Shown: positions 1 to 6,001, numbered from the stretch's first letter. The stretch is DNA of 11,286 nt from CALKYB01 sp964510575 (GCA_964510575.1 CAZECN010000056.1:1-11286); one strand, 5' to 3'. Made by a program: numbers and translations. Notes: generated from the letters alone by a model not told the origin.

Positions 1-1
1 G

Positions 2-214
2 GAGTTCGAACTGCTTAAATACCTTTCAAGTCGGCCAGATATTCCTGTTAGCAGGAATCAATTGCTAGACGAAGTCTGGGGCTACAATAGTTATCCTACT
101 ACAAGAACCGTAGATAATTTTATTGCTAGGCTTCGTAATAAGGTCGAAGAAGTGCCAAACAAGCCAAGGCATATAGTGACAGTCCATGGCGTAGGCTATA
201 AATTTGTAGAGTAG
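2..214 (+). CDS. OmpR/PhoB-family response regulator, C-terminal DNA-binding domain (5' truncated)
   Basis: This is the last 70 residues of a two-component response regulator; the receiver domain lies beyond the left edge. The frame is open from base 2 to the TAG at 212-214. It shows the classic winged-helix (Trans_reg_C) pattern: a helix ending LLDEVWGY, the recognition helix TRTVDNFIARLRNKVE, a wing beginning KPRHIVTVHG, and the terminal GVGYKF signature. The family binds promoter DNA as dimers after phosphorylation by a sensor kinase, which is not in the window. The next gene on the same strand (zf-HC2 protein) begins 305 bases further on, so they need not be one operon. Family assignment is very secure; the regulon is unknown. 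Confidence 0.95.
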   Translation, partial: EFELLKYLSSRPDIPVSRNQLLDEVWGYNSYPTTRTVDNFIARLRNKVEEVPNKPRHIVTVHGVGYKFVE

Positions 215-401
215 CTTAAAGCCCGACCGATTTTTTGCATTACATTGTGGTGCTACTTCTGACTTAAACCCTCACATTTTTTAGCTATAAGTTCTAAAAA
301 ATAGCGACTTATGTCAGCTAGACATCTGGAATTACTAATTATTTGATAATTGTATTATTCTTGCACCCTTCTATCTCAACTTTACATCTAATTTAACAAG
401 A

Positions 402-427
402 CTGAGGGATTTTCCCCTTAGGTTTTT
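402..427 (+). terminator. Probable rho-independent terminator
   Basis: CTGAGGG (402-408) pairs with CCCTTAG (415-421), a seven-base stem with one G-U pair and a six-base loop, followed by GTTTTT and more T-rich sequence. It reads on the plus strand. It lies about 190 bases after the response regulator stop and about 90 bases before the next start, so it could end the regulator transcript or act in the leader of the zf-HC2 gene. Confidence 0.5.
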
Positions 428-509
428 CGATTTAAAGATTTTTTTGAAGAGTTCCTCTCCTCAATTTTGGTTTTCAAAGTATTTCTCAGTCAATAGGTGT
501 TTAAATTTT

Positions 510-513
510 GGAG
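510..513 (+). promoter_or_regulatory. Shine-Dalgarno that fixes the start at 520
   Basis: GGAG at 510-513 lies six bases before the ATG at 520. A TTG in the same frame at 508 would overlap this site, so the ATG at 520 is the likelier start. Confidence 0.6.
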
Positions 514-519
514 AAAGAA

Positions 520-837
520 ATGAAAAGTCCTAAAAAACCTTGTTCAGCTAAGTGTTCAGCCACGGTGTCCTTTGACCTAGTGTTTTCTGATTATTTAGAT
601 AAAAATCTGAGCGAACATCAAAGAATACTAATTGAGAATCATCTTGCAGATTGTCCGACTTGCCGCGAAGCGGTTGATGAAATGAAAACGATCGGAGAGA
701 TTGCTTCAGAGCTAGTGGAAGTGGCAATTCCTTCTAGCGTTCAGCAGCGCTTGAGAGATAATTTGAGAAAACAGCTGAATGATCAGCTGTTCAAACAGGA
801 GGCTAAGCTGGTAGTAATTGGTGGGGGACGTAGCTAG
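520..837 (+). CDS. Small zf-HC2 (anti-sigma-like zinc finger) protein
   Basis: A 105-residue soluble protein with a putative zinc-finger like that of anti-sigma factors. The core motif H41-x3-C45-x2-C48 follows a YLDKNLSEHQ segment that matches the usual YLDGEL helix turn of zf-HC2. In typical members a first Cys lies about 10 residues before that Tyr; here the nearest is C12, 13 residues before, and C8 is another candidate, so the first ligand is displaced or absent. No membrane segment follows the finger, unlike many anti-sigma factors; residues 60-97 look helical and charged. No sigma factor gene is adjacent. The next gene encodes a one-TM protein 32 bases downstream and the two may be co-expressed. 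Redox-sensitive or anti-sigma-like regulation is inferred from family only. Confidence 0.75.
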   Translation: MKSPKKPCSAKCSATVSFDLVFSDYLDKNLSEHQRILIENHLADCPTCREAVDEMKTIGEIASELVEVAIPSSVQQRLRDNLRKQLNDQLFKQEAKLVVIGGGRS

Positions 838-869
838 TTAGCGATAGTTAGCAACTTAGGAAGATATCT

Positions 870-1109
870 ATGCAGACTTTGCAAATCCTACTTGGAGCAG
901 TTTTTATATTGATTTCGTTTGGAATTATAGCTCCAGATCTTTATCGTATAATTCTCCAGTATAACAACCGGACTGAGAAAGTTAATCGAAAGTGGACTGA
1001 TCCAAAGGAAACCAAGCATGCGGACCCCTCTGCTAGATCTGCTTTATTGGATTACGATACAAAATCGTCAAGGCGAAGTGATACAAGTAAGTTTTTTAGG
1101 GATAACTAG
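870..1109 (+). CDS. Small single-pass membrane protein, unknown function
   Basis: A 79-residue protein with one hydrophobic segment (about residues 4-24) and a polar, charged tail rich in Lys, Arg, Asp and Ser. The ATG at 870 has AGGAAG six bases upstream. It follows the zf-HC2 gene by 32 bases on the same strand, so the pair is probably an operon in which this protein could anchor or signal to the soluble zinc-finger protein; that link is inference. Its stop overlaps the stop of the convergent exoD-like gene by four bases (1106-1109, CTAG read on both strands). No family was recognised. The good ribosome site and the neat fit between neighbours support it as a real gene. Confidence 0.65.
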   Translation: MQTLQILLGAVFILISFGIIAPDLYRIILQYNNRTEKVNRKWTDPKETKHADPSARSALLDYDTKSSRRSDTSKFFRDN

Positions 1110-1729
1110 AACCAGAGAAACAGATCTTTGAAGTAGCTTTTCAGAAATTGGAGAGCTCCGTAGCCAAAAAATATGATGGTAGCCGATATAGCGATTGCTA
1201 CGAGTCCAGCTGCCATACCTAGCAAAACAATAAGCCCATCTTTCTCAAGCAAGCCAAATCCTAAAATGAAAATTGCGAAGGCTGGAGCGGTATTAGTTCC
1301 AGGTATTGGCAAGGCCATACTGCAGGCCAAAAGAATCACCATTAATCCTACCAGAGGTAGAGCAATAGAGGATTGTGTTAAAATGCTAAAGCGTGGCTTG
1401 GAGAATCTTTCCAGCAGTTTAGCGAAGGATACAAGTTTTCCTATGGCCCCTGAAAATCTACTCGGCTCAAAATCCTTTTTTAGTAGAAACTGAGGAAGCC
1501 AAATGGAACTGCGCCCAGTAACTAATCTCCCTCCAATAATAAATAGAGGCAGAGAAAGAAGGGTTGAGTAACCGGCTGCAGGTAGTGGTAAAGCTGCAGG
1601 CACAGAAAAAATTATTAAAACTATTGCCATACCATGATGGCCGAGGTCTGTAACAAGATTACCTAAGGAAGTGGTCTTACTGTCCGCAGCGAAAGTGTCC
1701 AGCAAAAGTGTTGATAGTCTTTCAGACAT
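1106..1729 (-). CDS. ExoD-family (exopolysaccharide synthesis) integral membrane protein
   Basis: A 207-residue polytopic protein with the ExoD layout: an N-terminal polar helix with LxxLLxD, a hydrophobic stretch carrying ALPLPAAGYST followed by LPLFIIGGRL, a central soluble section with SIWLPQFLLKK and FSKPR, then paired membrane segments with ALPIPGTNTAPA and the GFGLLEKDGLIVLLG signature. ExoD was first linked to exopolysaccharide production and alkali tolerance in rhizobia; the activity is not known. The ATG at 1729 is preferred; a TTG two codons upstream (1735) is also in frame, and neither has a clear Shine-Dalgarno. A strong terminator lies about 30 bases upstream on the same strand (1760-1797), so exoD is either transcribed from its own promoter just after it or controlled through it. 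Confidence 0.88.
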   Translation of the reverse strand: MSERLSTLLLDTFAADSKTTSLGNLVTDLGHHGMAIVLIIFSVPAALPLPAAGYSTLLSLPLFIIGGRLVTGRSSIWLPQFLLKKDFEPSRFSGAIGKLVSFAKLLERFSKPRFSILTQSSIALPLVGLMVILLACSMALPIPGTNTAPAFAIFILGFGLLEKDGLIVLLGMAAGLVAIAISATIIFFGYGALQFLKSYFKDLFLWF

Positions 1730-1759
1730 TAGCAAAAATAGAGTATTCTAGAGTCTATT

Positions 1760-1797
1760 AAAACAAAAAACGCGACCTGCTTGTGGCAGCGTCGCGC
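1760..1797 (-). terminator. Strong rho-independent terminator, minus strand
   Basis: On the minus strand CGCGAC, an unpaired G, then CTGC (together the 5' arm) pairs across the CACAA loop with GCAG-GTCGCG, followed by TTTTTTGTTTT. The ten-base GC-rich stem with one bulge and an immediate T run is a textbook intrinsic terminator. The T tract maps to about 1760-1770 on the plus numbering. It sits about 30 bases before the exoD start, on the same strand. Confidence 0.8.
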
Positions 1798-1907
1798 GCG
1801 TGAGCAAGATTCTTGTTCGAGGGCGAAATCTTGCTCTTCAACCAGTTGAGGGTCTTGGAGACCTAGCCAAAGCTGAAGCTATGACTAAACACAATTGGCC
1901 TTCCGTT
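1760..1907 (-). ncRNA. Candidate small RNA or exoD leader
   Basis: The minus strand shows three consecutive hairpins: GGTCT-CCA-AGACC, a perfect 10-bp stem GAGCAAGATT/AATCTTGCTC, and the terminal terminator stem. No open frame lies upstream of the terminator on this strand, so the transcript it ends is likely non-coding. A possible extended -10 (TG-A-TGTAAT, the hexamer at 1914-1919) would start an RNA near 1907, giving about 148 nt, but its -35 is poor, so the 5' end is a guess. The sequence was compared by eye with tmRNA, RNase P, SRP and 6S hallmarks and matches none. The alternative is a long exoD leader with an attenuator. Confidence 0.4.
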
Positions 1908-1987
1908 GAGTAAATTACATCAATTGCAAAACATCAAACCCAGTGGATAACTTGTGGAAATCTTCGATAAGATTCAATTTTGATCAT

Positions 1988-2048
1988 CGAATTTGCCTTC
2001 GCTGGGGGTGCGGCTATAGTTCAATGAACGGATAATCAAATTCGGAGG
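1988..2048 (+). promoter_or_regulatory. Inverted repeat reaching the Shine-Dalgarno of the lipoprotein gene
   Basis: CGAATTTG (1988-1995) and CAAATTCG (2037-2044) are perfect complements; the right arm ends on the first G of the GGAGG ribosome site (2044-2048) of the gene starting at 2057. The 41-base loop itself contains a GTTCA-a-TGAAC dyad. If folded in the mRNA it could limit ribosome access; it could equally be a DNA operator or chance. Confidence 0.3.
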
Positions 2049-2056
2049 ATAGGCCT

Positions 2057-2542
2057 GTGCAGACTCATAAATCACTTAAGTTGGCTCGTTTGGCAGTTCT
2101 AGTTTGCTTTGTAGCAACTGGTTGCGTTTCCGTTGACCCTTCGTTGGTTGTGGTTCCGGAGAATAGGGAACATCGGGTGACAGTGTCCACAGATAACAAG
2201 ATTTTGGAAGACCCGGAGCAAAAGCTTGTTCACCGAATTGATCTTTCTTCGGTAAGTTTGCCGAATTCCTCCACTGAGCTTCCTTTTAGATTTCTTTTAG
2301 TTAATGATCGAAAAGGTAAAAGTATTGGCTTGAAGTTGAGGGATAAGCCTGGTCACAAGGCAAATAATGTTTTTGGATTGAGAGCTGATGACCTGGTCAA
2401 AGTGGTTAATCGGGTGGGGGTTGGTAGTCCTCAAGAGATAGACATGTTTTTGCAAAGTTTGAAGAGTGAAGGAAAAGCTTCTTTGGTTTTTGAGAGAGGT
2501 GGTCAGACTTATAAATTCTTCTACAATTTGCGAAATTCCTAA
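2057..2542 (+). CDS. Lipoprotein with GspC-like PDZ domain
   Basis: A 161-residue exported protein. Residues 5-23 form a lipoprotein signal: basic KSLKLAR, a hydrophobic core, and the lipobox ATGC with Cys23 as the lipidated residue; Val at +2 (not Asp) favours outer-membrane sorting under the enterobacterial rule. Residues about 78-158 resemble the C-terminal PDZ-like domain of GspC and related proteins: IGLKLRDKPG, an FGLRADDLVKVVNRVGVGSP segment (the usual LQPGDVVTAINGxxL turn), a helix, then a strand pair around LVFERGGQTYKF. No protease domain or other type II secretion gene is present. The GTG start at 2057 has GGAGG eight bases upstream. The Memo gene begins 11 bases downstream, so the two are probably co-transcribed. 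Role unknown; a scaffold or binding role is inferred from the fold. Confidence 0.75.
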   Translation: MQTHKSLKLARLAVLVCFVATGCVSVDPSLVVVPENREHRVTVSTDNKILEDPEQKLVHRIDLSSVSLPNSSTELPFRFLLVNDRKGKSIGLKLRDKPGHKANNVFGLRADDLVKVVNRVGVGSPQEIDMFLQSLKSEGKASLVFERGGQTYKFFYNLRNS

Positions 2543-2553
2543 AACTTTCGGTT

Positions 2554-3810
2554 GTGACTGACAGTAAAAAGCACCTTGCTGAAAACCCTAAACTTCGTTG
2601 GCCTTTGGATGTGCAGAGGCATCAACATCAAGGCGAAGAATTCGTTGTTTTAAGTTGTCCGCTAGGCCTTTCGGCGGAGCCAGCAATTTTCTCTGCCCAG
2701 CTGCTACCAGTGATTTTTAGTCTTGATGGCTCTGATACCAATAGCATTGTTGACCAATTTCAAAGTGCCGGCCTAACTTTGGCAATGCTTGAGAAATTGA
2801 TTTTTAGGTTAGACGAATTCAATCTTTTAGATACCGCAAGGACGAACTGCTTGGTTCAAGACGCACTGGATGACTACCGCAAAACCAAAGTGAGAGAGCC
2901 TGCCCACGCTGGATTGGCCTACCCAGAAGATCCTGCAGCTTTGTCTGCTCAAATTCTAGAGTGGTTGACTCAAGTTGAGTCAAAACCAAACACTAAAGAA
3001 AACACAGCACTGGTCTCAGTGGTGCCTCATATCGACTATGGGCGTGGATGGTCATGTTACGCAGATTTGTTTAAGAACTTTTCTGTTAAGGAAAACACTA
3101 CAATATTACTTTTCGGAACATCTCATCAACCGGGAAGCTCGCTGTTTAGGCTAACCTCAAAAAATTTTAGAGTGCCTGGGTATGAATTTGAAACATGTTC
3201 TGAGAGTGTTGAGCATTTAGCCAGCAAGTATGGGGAGACGAGAAGTTTTGCCGATGAGCTAGTGCATCGCAAAGAGCATTCTATTGAGTTGGTTCTTCCT
3301 TTTTTAGCTCAAAGAGTTTTGGATAGCTCGGGACTAAGGGTAGTTCCAATACTAGTTGGAGGTTTTCAGTCTTTTCTTGGTGAGGAAAGAGACGCTGAAT
3401 CGGATGAGGAGTTTTGTAGCTTTGTTGAAGGTCTAAAAAGCTTAATTCTAGATTTGGAGGAAAAGGGGCGAAACTGGCAAATTCTAGCTGGCTTGGACAT
3501 GGCTCATGTAGGACTAGCTTTTGGTGATAGCCAGCGGGTTGCTCCTACTGGGCTTGAAACTCTTGAGTCGAGAGATAGGGAGTACTTGGCCCTTGCTTCA
3601 GCTTCGGATAGCAAAAGGTTTTTGGCTCATTTGAGTGAGGATCTAGATGCTCGACGTATTTGTGGTTATCCATCACTGTTCACCATATTTTCTTTATTTG
3701 AGACCCTCGGTCGAAAGATTAAAGGAGAGTTAGTTTCCTACAATCAAGCTGTGGAGGAAAATTCAGATACTATCGTAACTTTTTCTTCTATGAACTGGTA
3801 TCAGACTTAG
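2554..3810 (+). CDS. Memo-family protein (AmmeMemoRadiSam system protein B type) with extra N-terminal domain
   Basis: A 418-residue protein. Residues about 1-110 form a separate N-terminal domain, possibly PqqD-like winged helix, as seen in some bacterial Memo proteins. The Memo domain begins near AHAGLAYPEDPAALSAQI (about 127-145). Residues matching the human MEMO1 metal/active site are all present: H159 in PHIDYG, H191 in GTSHQP, D315 and H318 in GLDMAH, and C370 in RRICGYP; H242 lies in a KEHSIE motif. The fold is that of class III extradiol dioxygenases; MEMO1 binds iron/copper, but the bacterial reaction is not established. The AMMECR1 and radical-SAM partners are not in the window. The GTG start at 2554 has no clear Shine-Dalgarno and lies 11 bases after the PDZ lipoprotein gene. 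The 3' end overlaps the convergent VOC gene by 23 bases. Confidence 0.88.
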   Translation: MTDSKKHLAENPKLRWPLDVQRHQHQGEEFVVLSCPLGLSAEPAIFSAQLLPVIFSLDGSDTNSIVDQFQSAGLTLAMLEKLIFRLDEFNLLDTARTNCLVQDALDDYRKTKVREPAHAGLAYPEDPAALSAQILEWLTQVESKPNTKENTALVSVVPHIDYGRGWSCYADLFKNFSVKENTTILLFGTSHQPGSSLFRLTSKNFRVPGYEFETCSESVEHLASKYGETRSFADELVHRKEHSIELVLPFLAQRVLDSSGLRVVPILVGGFQSFLGEERDAESDEEFCSFVEGLKSLILDLEEKGRNWQILAGLDMAHVGLAFGDSQRVAPTGLETLESRDREYLALASASDSKRFLAHLSEDLDARRICGYPSLFTIFSLFETLGRKIKGELVSYNQAVEENSDTIVTFSSMNWYQT

Positions 3811-4321
3811 TTGGGCTGTCACCGATACTTTTAAGGGTTTTGTCACCTCTTTTTCTAGGCGAGAAGAAGATCAATTGATTATGGTCAGGGTCAGTGACTG
3901 AGAAGCGTTGATCATTTTTGGTTTTGGTTATCTCGCTGATGAATCTTCCAGATCCTAATTTACTTACTAGTTGTCTCTCTCTTTGCAAGAGCTCTGCGTG
4001 TAGGTTTAGAAAGCCGTTTCTGACATTCATTGCTATGGTGGTGCCGCTTTGTCCCCCGGAGACTTCACTGAGGTAGATGAAAGCTCCATCAGGTGTTTCA
4101 AATCTCAGCTCCTTTAGGCCTTTTTCTGGATTAGGAATATCGTAGTTGAGTAAAGATTTATAGAAATCAGCAGATTTTGAAAGATTTCCAACTCTCAGAA
4201 TTGTTGCATTTGAGCGGATAAGAAATTTATCCTGCAGCCCTCTATCTAGACCCCGACCTGAGACAAAGAAAACTCCCAAAATCAGCAGAGTATAAATGGT
4301 GGATATGATCTTAGAGCTCAA
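3788..4321 (-). CDS. Exported or membrane-anchored VOC (glyoxalase/bleomycin-resistance fold) protein
   Basis: A 177-residue protein. Residues about 4-22 are hydrophobic (IISTIYTLLILGVFFVSG), a signal anchor or signal peptide without a lipobox. Residues about 37-155 form a VOC module: ATILRVGNLSKSADFYKSLL, then LRFETPDGAFIYLSE, and the closing FSVTDPDHNQLIFFSP strand. The usual metal ligands are missing: no His in the first strand, and Gln stands where the last strand normally has Glu (EN/EF type), so metal catalysis is doubtful and ligand binding is likelier. The tail (residues 156-177) is polar and probably disordered. It starts at TTG 4321, backed by AAGGAG six bases upstream. It is divergent from VKOR-DsbA and convergent with Memo. 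Confidence 0.75.
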   Translation of the reverse strand: MSSKIISTIYTLLILGVFFVSGRGLDRGLQDKFLIRSNATILRVGNLSKSADFYKSLLNYDIPNPEKGLKELRFETPDGAFIYLSEVSGGQSGTTIAMNVRNGFLNLHAELLQRERQLVSKLGSGRFISEITKTKNDQRFSVTDPDHNQLIFFSPRKRGDKTLKSIGDSPTKSDTSS

Positions 4322-4326
4322 TTTTT

Positions 4327-4334
4327 TCTCCTTT
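4327..4334 (-). promoter_or_regulatory. Shine-Dalgarno supporting a TTG start
   Basis: The minus strand reads AAAGGAGA here, with AGGAG six bases before the TTG at 4321-4319. No ATG or GTG in this frame offers a better start, so this site settles the non-ATG start of the VOC gene. Confidence 0.7.
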
Positions 4335-4383
4335 GGAACCGGAAAATTTGCATTTCAGATTAGCTCTCTTAGATAACAGTTTC

Positions 4384-4411
4384 TTGTTAGGAAAACAAAA
4401 TGAGGTATTCT
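4384..4411 (+). promoter_or_regulatory. Possible sigma70-type promoter for the VKOR-DsbA gene
   Basis: TTGTTA (4384-4389) and TATTCT (4406-4411) are separated by 16 bases and lie about 100 bases before the start at 4512, in the 190-base gap between divergent genes. Both boxes are partial matches, so this is weak. Confidence 0.25.
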
Positions 4412-4511
4412 CTATAAATTGGATAGTTTCGTTTTGTGCTGTCAATTTGAGCCGGCAATTGGTAAATGGTGAAGAGTATGAAAAACCTACAACAAGAGTC
4501 AGGAGCATTAA

Positions 4512-5774
4512 ATGCCGGTGGATAACACAGCGGATAATAGTCGCACTACTTATTTTCGAATCTTCTTTCTGACCTTGGTAGGGATCGCTCTGTCGGTTTA
4601 TCTTTCTATTCATCATATAGAGGTGAATAGTAATTCCGATGCCGGACCGTCTTTCTGTGCAATCAGTGCGAGCTTTGATTGTGACTCTGTTGCTCGCAGT
4701 GCTTATTCAGAACTGGCTGGTATTCCTTTAGCTAACCTAGGTTTGGCTTTTTATATTTGGCTTGGCTGGCTTTCCTTTTCTAGTTTTCGAGGAAGAGAAA
4801 ACAATATTGATTCAGCCATTGTTTTACTTAGTTCTCTCGGATTAATTTTTTCTCTATTTTACCTTGGTATTTCTTGGTTCGTCTTGGGAACCATCTGTAT
4901 TTTTTGCTCAATGCTATATGTTTGTGGAATAGCAATTTTCTTCCTCTCTCTTAAGCTCAGAGGAGATGGAGGGTTGCTTAAGAGCTTGCTTGCTGGACTG
5001 GTTGCTGGCCTGTCTTGGTTTTTTTCAATTGGAGCCAAAGACTTGATACTGGATTTAGTTTTTCTAGCATGTGCGGTCTTTTCCTTATTTAAGTTACCCG
5101 AGGCTCTGCACGGCTTGTTTTACTCTCAAAAAGCTCAGCTTCAACCCGTGGTGAGTGCGGATGATAGCTCTTATCGCGATTGGCTTGCCGCCCCTACCAA
5201 GAAATTTGTGTTGAACTCTAGCGGTAGTATTGTGGAAAGGGACTTTATTAGAGGAGCATCAAATGCAAAAGTTACTCTTGTTGAATTTAGCGATCTGGAG
5301 TGTCCTCACTGCCGAAGGGCTGCGCCTACTTTTAAAGCCCTATTGAATAAATATCCTGAGAGCTTAAGAGTGGTATCTAGAAATTTCCCACTAGATTCAA
5401 CTTGTAATAATGGAGTGCCTAAGTCGGTGGTTAAAAGTTCTTGTCGGGGAGCAAGGGCGACTCGATGTGCTGGGGAAATTTCGGACACTATGTACTGGAA
5501 AATTCATGACGAGCTTTTTAAATATCCCAATTGGGATTCCAGTCTGCTAGATGATTTGGATAACTACTTTGAGGAAGGGAATGATCGAACTAAGTTCAAA
5601 GTTTGTATGGAGTCCGATTATCCAGTAGGTGTGCAGCGAGATATTCGTGAAGCTGACCGAGTTGGTTTACAATCAACACCGACTATATTCCTTAATGGCA
5701 AACTAGTTGGAACATCGAAAAAGGAAGTTTTGGAAGGGATTATAGATCGAATCCTAGCCTCATCTAAGGGTTAG
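4512..5774 (+). CDS. VKOR-DsbA fusion (disulfide-forming membrane oxidoreductase)
   Basis: A 420-residue fusion that can pair quinone reduction with disulfide formation in exported proteins, replacing a separate DsbB/DsbA pair. Residues about 14-200 are a VKOR domain with several membrane helices; it has the loop cysteines C49 and C57 (FDCDS context) and the quinone-site pair C129-I-F-C132. Residues about 240-415 are a DsbA/thioredoxin_4 domain with the active site C264-P-H-C267 in EFSDLECPHC and the cis-proline P390 in STPTIFLNG. Extra cysteines around TCNNG, SSCRG and TRCAG follow the pattern usual in this subfamily. The start at ATG 4512 has AGGAG six bases upstream. The stop overlaps the convergent small gene by four bases. 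Fusion and motifs are seen directly; the reaction is known for the family. Confidence 0.95.
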   Translation: MPVDNTADNSRTTYFRIFFLTLVGIALSVYLSIHHIEVNSNSDAGPSFCAISASFDCDSVARSAYSELAGIPLANLGLAFYIWLGWLSFSSFRGRENNIDSAIVLLSSLGLIFSLFYLGISWFVLGTICIFCSMLYVCGIAIFFLSLKLRGDGGLLKSLLAGLVAGLSWFFSIGAKDLILDLVFLACAVFSLFKLPEALHGLFYSQKAQLQPVVSADDSSYRDWLAAPTKKFVLNSSGSIVERDFIRGASNAKVTLVEFSDLECPHCRRAAPTFKALLNKYPESLRVVSRNFPLDSTCNNGVPKSVVKSSCRGARATRCAGEISDTMYWKIHDELFKYPNWDSSLLDDLDNYFEEGNDRTKFKVCMESDYPVGVQRDIREADRVGLQSTPTIFLNGKLVGTSKKEVLEGIIDRILASSKG

Positions 5775-6001
5775 GCGTCGTAGATCGCGAGTAGTTCTTT
5801 AAGAGAAAGAATGGCTTCGTTGATTAAATCGAATGAGTTCTCTTCGTGAAGTGAGAGCTCTAGGATTTGATTAGGCTTATGCCCTGGAAAAAATCTGACC
5901 ATCCCGCTATTGGCCTCGAGGTTAAAATGTAGGTCTAGGTAAGGGAACCTGTAGTCAAGCTCTCTTGCCAAGGTGGTGAATTTTGCCTCAATAGTTTCCA
6001 T
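5771..6001 (-). CDS. 76-residue protein of unknown function
   Basis: A small acidic soluble protein with balanced composition and no signal peptide or membrane segment. It looks like helix (1-16), three or four strands (FPYLDLHFNLE, GMVRFFP, NQILELSLHE), then a C-terminal helix rich in Leu and Ile (NEAILSLKELLAIYD), so it plausibly folds as a compact alpha/beta domain. The ATG at 6001 has only weak ribosome-site sequence upstream. It converges on the VKOR-DsbA gene with a four-base stop overlap (5771-5774) and is divergent from the methyltransferase gene. No family was recognised; protein-like composition and snug boundaries favour a real gene. Confidence 0.6.
   Translation of the reverse strand: METIEAKFTTLARELDYRFPYLDLHFNLEANSGMVRFFPGHKPNQILELSLHEENSFDLINEAILSLKELLAIYDA

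Larger units (their letters stand above)
215..519. other. AT-rich intergenic region with dyads, no gene
   Basis: No credible coding frame was found. The stretch holds an AT-only inverted repeat (TTTTTTAG at 277-284, CTAAAAAA at 294-301), a small dyad ATGTC-agcta-GACAT (311-325), a GC-containing hairpin followed by a T run (402-427, listed separately), and T-rich sequence up to the ribosome site of the next gene. No convincing -35/-10 pair was found. It could be the 3' end of the regulator transcript plus the promoter region of the zf-HC2 gene. Confidence 0.6.
1730..2056. other. Structured intergenic region between divergent genes
   Basis: This gap between the divergent exoD-like and lipoprotein genes has no convincing coding frame but much secondary structure. 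It holds a minus-strand terminator (1760-1797), a perfect 10-bp inverted repeat (1802-1811 with 1827-1836), a GGTCT/AGACC hairpin near 1851-1863, two DnaA-box-like nonamers (1942-1950 and 1953-1961), an AATCTT-CGAT-AAGATT hairpin (1959-1974), and an 8-bp inverted repeat (1988-1995 with 2037-2044) that runs into the lipoprotein's ribosome site. Confidence 0.7.

Noticed and set aside
277..301. TTTTTTAG/CTAAAAAA repeat as a terminator for the response regulator
   Set aside because: The stem is almost all A-T and no T run follows, so it would be a poor terminator; the hairpin at 402-427 is better.
1173..1493. Plus-strand open frame of 106 codons
   Set aside because: It is antisense to the well-supported ExoD gene and has low-complexity Lys/Ser/Ile composition without family features.
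1881..1913. Ten-residue frame (MTKHNWPSVE) in the structured gap
   Set aside because: It has no ribosome site, no attenuator-like residue run and lies opposite the proposed minus-strand RNA.
1942..1985. Replication origin
   Set aside because: There are only two imperfect DnaA-like boxes and no dnaA, dnaN, gidA or similar neighbours.
4440..4445. Perfect TTGACA on the minus strand as a promoter for the VOC gene
   Set aside because: No acceptable -10 hexamer was found 15-19 bases downstream; the nearest TATA-like sequence is about 22-23 bases away.
4311..4616. Open frames on both strands across the gap before the VKOR gene (4333-4572 plus, 4311-4616 minus)
   Set aside because: They overlap the VKOR start or the VOC start, lack good ribosome sites and show no domain features; the flanking genes with clear AGGAG sites explain the region.
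5306..5488. Minus-strand open frame inside the DsbA domain
   Set aside because: It lies wholly within the conserved active-site region of the fusion protein and looks like a shadow frame.
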